From NCBI GenBank assembly GCA_029573975.1, contig JAKQBU010000345.1, forward strand, positions 1 through 8,408: a stretch of DNA of 8,408 bases, given 5' to 3'. Under the pieces are notes generated by a model. That model was not told the DNA's origin and did no database searches. It saw nothing but the letters and a program-made list of their open reading frames with translations. Every line of letters starts with the position of its first letter. Position 1 is the first letter of the stretch. Positions 5,015 through 8,408 of this stretch are shown here, one piece after another. Source of the DNA: Planctomycetota bacterium (GTDB lineage Bacteria > Planctomycetota > Phycisphaerae > Sedimentisphaerales > SM23-30). Position numbers and translations under genes: made by a program.

Positions 5015-6796
5015 ATGAAAAAACGAGCAAAAGGAATCATTTTTAGTATTTTTATTTTTACCATTTTATCTGGTTTGCTGGGGCCGGTGGAGGTGCTGGC
5101 GCAAAATCCGATGGACATGATGTATGGCATGCAAGGCAGCCAGGAACAGGAGGTGCGGGAGGCGGCCAGCCATATCGAAAAAGTGTTGGAAATGGTGTTG
5201 GACCGGGTGGCGGATCTGAAGGGGCTGTCGGCTCAGGACGTCGAAGACATCAAGCTGGAGCTGGAAGATTCCCGGCGTTATTTTGTCAAATTTGAGCCTG
5301 AGCAAAAGGCCAGTGTGACGCTGATTGAGGCGTTTCTGGCCCATTTTTCCGGCAATCGGCAGGAGGCCCTGAGTCTGATTGCCAAGGCCTTGAAAGCGGC
5401 TCCAGACAATGAAAATATCAGTGACAGCGCCATCGTTCTGGGATTGTTGTATGAAGATTATGAACTGGTCCGGCCTATTCTGGCCAAACGATGTCCGGTA
5501 GTTGAGCAGGAGGAAGAAGAAGAGGAAGAAGAGAAACTCGAAGGAGAAGCAGAGGGAGAAGATCTGGAGATGTCGGAACCGAATGCGGTTGGCCGGTCGG
5601 GAACCAAAGCCCGTGAGGATTCGGCGCAGGCAGAAAGAGCTCAGCGCAGGTCCAGTGTTTGGAGCCGTTCCACCGGTGAGACGGACTCTGCCGCCGAGGA
5701 CAGCCGGAAAACGTCTGCGCGGAGGACCGCAACCCGCAAGAAAAAAGAAAGTACCGCGGCGGCGGCCAATCCCATGATGTATATGATGGGAATGGGGACG
5801 AGTAAAACCGTTTTGAAATTGCCGGTTCTGGCGATGCCGGGGGAGAATCTGGGACAGGATTTCCAGCGGGTGATTCTGCGGAATCTGAACGGCAGTTATT
5901 TTTATTTTGAGCCGGGCCAGGGGCAGATTCTCTGTGCTCTGCTGTGGAGTACCGGCAAAAAGACGCAGAGCCGCACGATGAATCCCAATGATTATATTCA
6001 GCAAATGATGTCGGGCATGGCAAAAAGCCGGCCGCGGGATCAGGAAAAGGTGATCCCCAAACCGGAATTCGATTTAAAAGGAAACGCCAGCCAATTCGGC
6101 GATCTTTTCACGGAAATGGCGATGAGCGGCAAGGTCGGGTTTTTGTCTGTGAACCAGGATGCCGTCAAGGATCCGGCTAAATTGGCGGACATACTGATGG
6201 AGGGTAGCTGGCCGTGGTCAAGCTGCGTGATCAGCGATCCGGTGAACCAGTCGCAATGGAATCTGACCAGCCGGGTAGCGCCGGTGATGATGATGGTGGA
6301 TACCAAGGGGAAGGTCCGTTACGTAGGGCCGGTAGGCGGTTTCCTGCCGCAGATGTTATTGCAGGCGGAGTTAGCGCAGGCGAAGGCCGGCGCGGGCGTA
6401 CCGTCTCTGGCGGCGCTGGGGGATCTGAAGCTGGGGGCCGGACAGAACATGGAAGCACTGATGAAGCAGGCGATGGAGAAATTAGGCGGGGAATCGGCAG
6501 GAGAACTGCTGAAAGCAGATCCCAATGATTTGCTCGAAGAGCCGAATACGGCCGAGTCGGAAACGGCGGCTGCGGCTGCCCCGCCGGCGGTTTCCGCCGG
6601 AACGGCCGGTAAAGAAAGCGATCCGTTTGCCCGCCAGTTGATGGATGTGGCGAAGGTGCAGAAAAAGCTGACGCCGCGCAAGGCTATGGAGACTTATCGC
6701 TCGGTAATCGAGAAGTATCCCAACAGCCTGGAAGCGGAAGAAGCGAAGATTAATATTGAACAGCTCAAGAAACGATACGGCAAACGTGTCGAATAA
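5015..6796 (+). CDS. exported thioredoxin-fold protein with TPR-like ends, lacking CxxC (593 aa)
   Basis: I chose ATG at 5015 because it yields a clean signal peptide (MKKRAKGIIFSIFIFTILSG, cleavage near VLA/Q at 28-30); upstream in-frame GTG 4958 and ATG 4982 do not. The ribosome site (AGGG, about 9 bases upstream) is mediocre. Order of parts: Met-rich NPMDMMYGM (31-39); a helical region with a TPR-like segment (about 80-158, e.g. LIEAFLAHFSGNRQEALSLI); an acidic run of eight Glu (166-173 region); a basic Ser/Arg/Lys linker (about 191-250); NPMMYMMGM (252-260). Then a probable TlpA/AhpC-like thioredoxin fold (about 265-455): ILCALLWSTG sits where WCxxC is expected but has no CxxC. VGFLSVNQD, VAPVMMMVDTKGKVRYVG (with the likely cis-Pro, P423) and FLPQMLLQ follow. 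The Ala/Pro linker (510-535) leads to a final TPR-like repeat (KAMETYRSVIEKYPNSLEAE). It probably serves binding or scaffolding rather than redox catalysis in the periplasm. Domain assignments are by eye. Confidence 0.88.
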   Translation: MKKRAKGIIFSIFIFTILSGLLGPVEVLAQNPMDMMYGMQGSQEQEVREAASHIEKVLEMVLDRVADLKGLSAQDVEDIKLELEDSRRYFVKFEPEQKASVTLIEAFLAHFSGNRQEALSLIAKALKAAPDNENISDSAIVLGLLYEDYELVRPILAKRCPVVEQEEEEEEEEKLEGEAEGEDLEMSEPNAVGRSGTKAREDSAQAERAQRRSSVWSRSTGETDSAAEDSRKTSARRTATRKKKESTAAAANPMMYMMGMGTSKTVLKLPVLAMPGENLGQDFQRVILRNLNGSYFYFEPGQGQILCALLWSTGKKTQSRTMNPNDYIQQMMSGMAKSRPRDQEKVIPKPEFDLKGNASQFGDLFTEMAMSGKVGFLSVNQDAVKDPAKLADILMEGSWPWSSCVISDPVNQSQWNLTSRVAPVMMMVDTKGKVRYVGPVGGFLPQMLLQAELAQAKAGAGVPSLAALGDLKLGAGQNMEALMKQAMEKLGGESAGELLKADPNDLLEEPNTAESETAAAAAPPAVSAGTAGKESDPFARQLMDVAKVQKKLTPRKAMETYRSVIEKYPNSLEAEEAKINIEQLKKRYGKRVE

Positions 6797-6820
6797 AACC
6801 GGACCGTCTTTCACTTGCTT

Positions 6821-6865
6821 TGCGGCATTCCGTTCGTCTCAGGAAAAGTGGTTATGCGGCATTCC
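6821..6865 (+). repeat. 11-base direct repeat spanning a start codon
   Basis: TGCGGCATTCC occurs at 6821-6831 and again at 6855-6865, where it covers the last two bases of the start codon (ATG at 6854) and the next codons of the following gene. The intervening bases contain that gene's AGGAA ribosome site. This may be chance or a small duplication; no terminator is seen in this 57-base gap, so read-through from the upstream gene is likely. Confidence 0.45.
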
Positions 6866-8408
6866 CGAACCTTACCTGTATGGGCCGTAATGGGGCTATG
6901 GCTTGGCTTCACGGCCTTCGAGGTGTGGGCGGTTTCCCCTTTGACGATCTGGCGGTATGAGGGGGAGGCGTTTCTGATCCCCGCCAGGAAGTCCGTTTCG
7001 ATTTCTGTGCCATCTCTGGATATCCCGGACGGTCAGGCGGCGGTGCTGGTGGTTCAGGTCCGGCTGCAGCAGGGGGCGGGATACGGAAATTATCTGCAAC
7101 TGGCGGTGAATAACAAGCCGGTGGATGACCGGGTTGGGGACGATCGGTTCAGCGGGGGGCTGCGGCTTCTCAATAAATCAAAATCCTCCTATGGCGATAC
7201 GGGGGCTGCCTATTTTGATGGGAATAACCTGTTGACTCTTTTTTCTTATTCTTTTGCAGGAATCGGCGAAGATGCAACCTATATGCTGGATGTGTCTGAT
7301 TTGATTGCCAGGGACCGGCCCAATGAGATCAAAATCTCGAATAGGGCGGCTCCGGAATATTTTAATTTGCCCGGCGATTCCCCGCAGCCGGAGCTTCTGG
7401 TAGGCCGGCTGGAATTGGCAACCGTTCCGGACTCGCAGGCGGCTGCCAGTCCATTGCGAAAATCAGAAACTCCTCCCGCCCCTGTTTCCGGCAAGAAGAT
7501 CCAATTGGATTCCGTAGAAATTTTAGCAAGTCCTGCCGGCGGCATTGAGATTCGCCAGCCAGATGCCAGTTATTTTATCGAGAGCGAATTTTCCCGTCCG
7601 GGCGGGGGCATCCATCGGTTTGGCATTGAGAAACAGCCGGACACCTGGCGTTCGCTGCAGGTTAGCATTCCGGACATCCATTCGATTTCCATAACGGCGG
7701 AAGATGATTCCTATCGGCTGATTCGAAGCATAGGTTTCCGCAAGGGGCGCATCGAGCTTCAGGATACCTTTACGAACCTGGCTGAGCGGGTGATTGGGGT
7801 GGCGATAACCCATACCACGATTCCTTCCCGGCCGCCGCAGGGGATCTATCTGGGCGGGATAGACGGTGTCGATAACAATGGTTCTCCCTCCTATCCGGCG
7901 GCCAATCCTACGGTTTTTTACGCCGGTGAGAAGGGCGGTCTGGGGATCGCCGCGGAGGATACGGTGCTGCGGCTGGGACTGAAGACGTATCGGGCGGGAA
8001 CCCGCTGTTATTTTCTGTCGCATCATTTCGGTCTGGATGTATCTGCTTCCTATACGCTGCGCTGGGCACTCTATCCGGAGGACAAGCCCAGCTACTGGTC
8101 CTTTATCAGCCGGCTCCGGCAGGATTGGGGCGTCAACCGGACGGTCGAGAATTTCGGATTTGCCGCCACCTCTCTGAATGAGTCATACAGCGATGAGGCC
8201 ATACGCACCTTTTTCCAGCGCCGGGGAATCCGGATTACCATCCCCGGTTTATGGTGGGGACAGATGTACGGCTTCACTGGTACGCCGCAGGAGCAGGTGA
8301 AGATATTGCGCAAAGATCCGGTCCGTATCAAAAGAGCCTGTCCCGATATGCGCGTCCTCTGTAAAATCCAGCCACTGCTGTCGGCGGCCTGTCCGGAAGG
8401 TCAGGACC
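6854..8408 (+). CDS. large secreted glycoside-hydrolase-like protein, C-terminus cut by window edge
   Basis: An uninterrupted frame of 518 codons runs from ATG at 6854 off the right edge. AGGAA lies about nine bases before ATG. Residues 1-26 (MRHSRTLPVWAVMGLWLGFT, then AFEVWA) look like a signal peptide with cleavage after VWA. About 30-190 is a beta-rich module resembling a carbohydrate-binding or jelly-roll domain (SISVPSLDIP, AAVLVVQVRL, TYMLDVSDLI). A Pro/Ser linker follows (195-213). About 217-408 is a second beta domain with the 'I-E-L-Q-D-T-F-T-N' and 'GVAITHTT' pattern typical of the beta-sandwich that precedes the catalytic barrel in several glycosidase families. From 411 (KPSYWSFISRLRQDWGVNRT) the sequence looks like the first strands of a TIM barrel (GFAATSLNES, RITIPGLWWG). 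Catalytic residues are not identifiable in the visible part, so no GH family is assigned. Likely role: outer-membrane, periplasmic or extracellular polysaccharide breakdown. It is probably co-transcribed with the preceding gene. Confidence 0.82.
   Translation, partial: MRHSRTLPVWAVMGLWLGFTAFEVWAVSPLTIWRYEGEAFLIPARKSVSISVPSLDIPDGQAAVLVVQVRLQQGAGYGNYLQLAVNNKPVDDRVGDDRFSGGLRLLNKSKSSYGDTGAAYFDGNNLLTLFSYSFAGIGEDATYMLDVSDLIARDRPNEIKISNRAAPEYFNLPGDSPQPELLVGRLELATVPDSQAAASPLRKSETPPAPVSGKKIQLDSVEILASPAGGIEIRQPDASYFIESEFSRPGGGIHRFGIEKQPDTWRSLQVSIPDIHSISITAEDDSYRLIRSIGFRKGRIELQDTFTNLAERVIGVAITHTTIPSRPPQGIYLGGIDGVDNNGSPSYPAANPTVFYAGEKGGLGIAAEDTVLRLGLKTYRAGTRCYFLSHHFGLDVSASYTLRWALYPEDKPSYWSFISRLRQDWGVNRTVENFGFAATSLNESYSDEAIRTFFQRRGIRITIPGLWWGQMYGFTGTPQEQVKILRKDPVRIKRACPDMRVLCKIQPLLSAACPEGQD

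Noticed and set aside
5066..6004. 312-codon minus-strand open frame opposite the thioredoxin-fold gene
   Set aside because: Antisense shadow: its Phe/Leu-rich run is just the complement of the poly-Glu tract, and the composition (His, Arg, Pro, Phe) is not gene-like.
1..8408. CRISPR array, insertion sequence, toxin-antitoxin or known defence system
   Set aside because: No regularly spaced repeats, transposase, or recognisable toxin, antitoxin, Cas or nuclease motifs in any frame.

Overview
The window looks like bacterial chromosome from the Planctomycetota, probably the Phycisphaerae/Sedimentisphaerales side. Evidence: a DUF1571 protein (a family I know almost only from planctomycetes), a degenerate thioredoxin-fold secreted protein with TPR-like ends, small secreted proteins, a large secreted glycosidase-like protein, and moderately GC-rich coding DNA with AT-rich intergenic DNA. 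The taxonomic call is inference; there is no rRNA or marker gene beyond bioB and one tRNA.

Left part (1-1085). On the minus strand are a DUF2924 gene, cut by the window edge, and a short gene just upstream of it. DUF2924 genes commonly sit beside large serine recombinases, so this may be the end of an integrated mobile element whose recombinase lies beyond the left edge. A nested inverted repeat precedes the short gene. About 330 bases after it hold no convincing gene. A strong hairpin terminator closes the unit of a minus-strand tRNA-Asn (GUU, encoded CCA), which has a near-consensus promoter and a leader stem-loop. The 3' end of the tRNA faces the suspected element.

Middle part (1357-3505). 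A minus-strand transcription unit starts from a good sigma70-like promoter and runs through three small membrane or secreted proteins into bioB (biotin synthase). The second and third small proteins are diverged tandem copies of one domain. The last three genes are tightly coupled (ATGA overlap, then a 1-base gap). BioB starts with TTG and has Gly where the first auxiliary-cluster cysteine of the classical enzyme should be.

Right part (3790-8408). Plus-strand genes diverge from the bioB unit: an AT-rich leader with a promoter and two hairpins, the DUF1571 protein, then a second promoter followed by a 593-residue exported thioredoxin-fold protein without a CxxC and with repeated Met-rich motifs. 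Last comes a long open frame running off the right edge, encoding a secreted protein with the layout of a glycoside hydrolase (beta domains, then the start of a probable TIM barrel). All the right-hand products appear to act outside the cytoplasm. Nothing in the window shows a defence system, CRISPR array or insertion sequence. The least explained items are the small-protein/bioB operon and the tRNA-flanking recombinase-type module.
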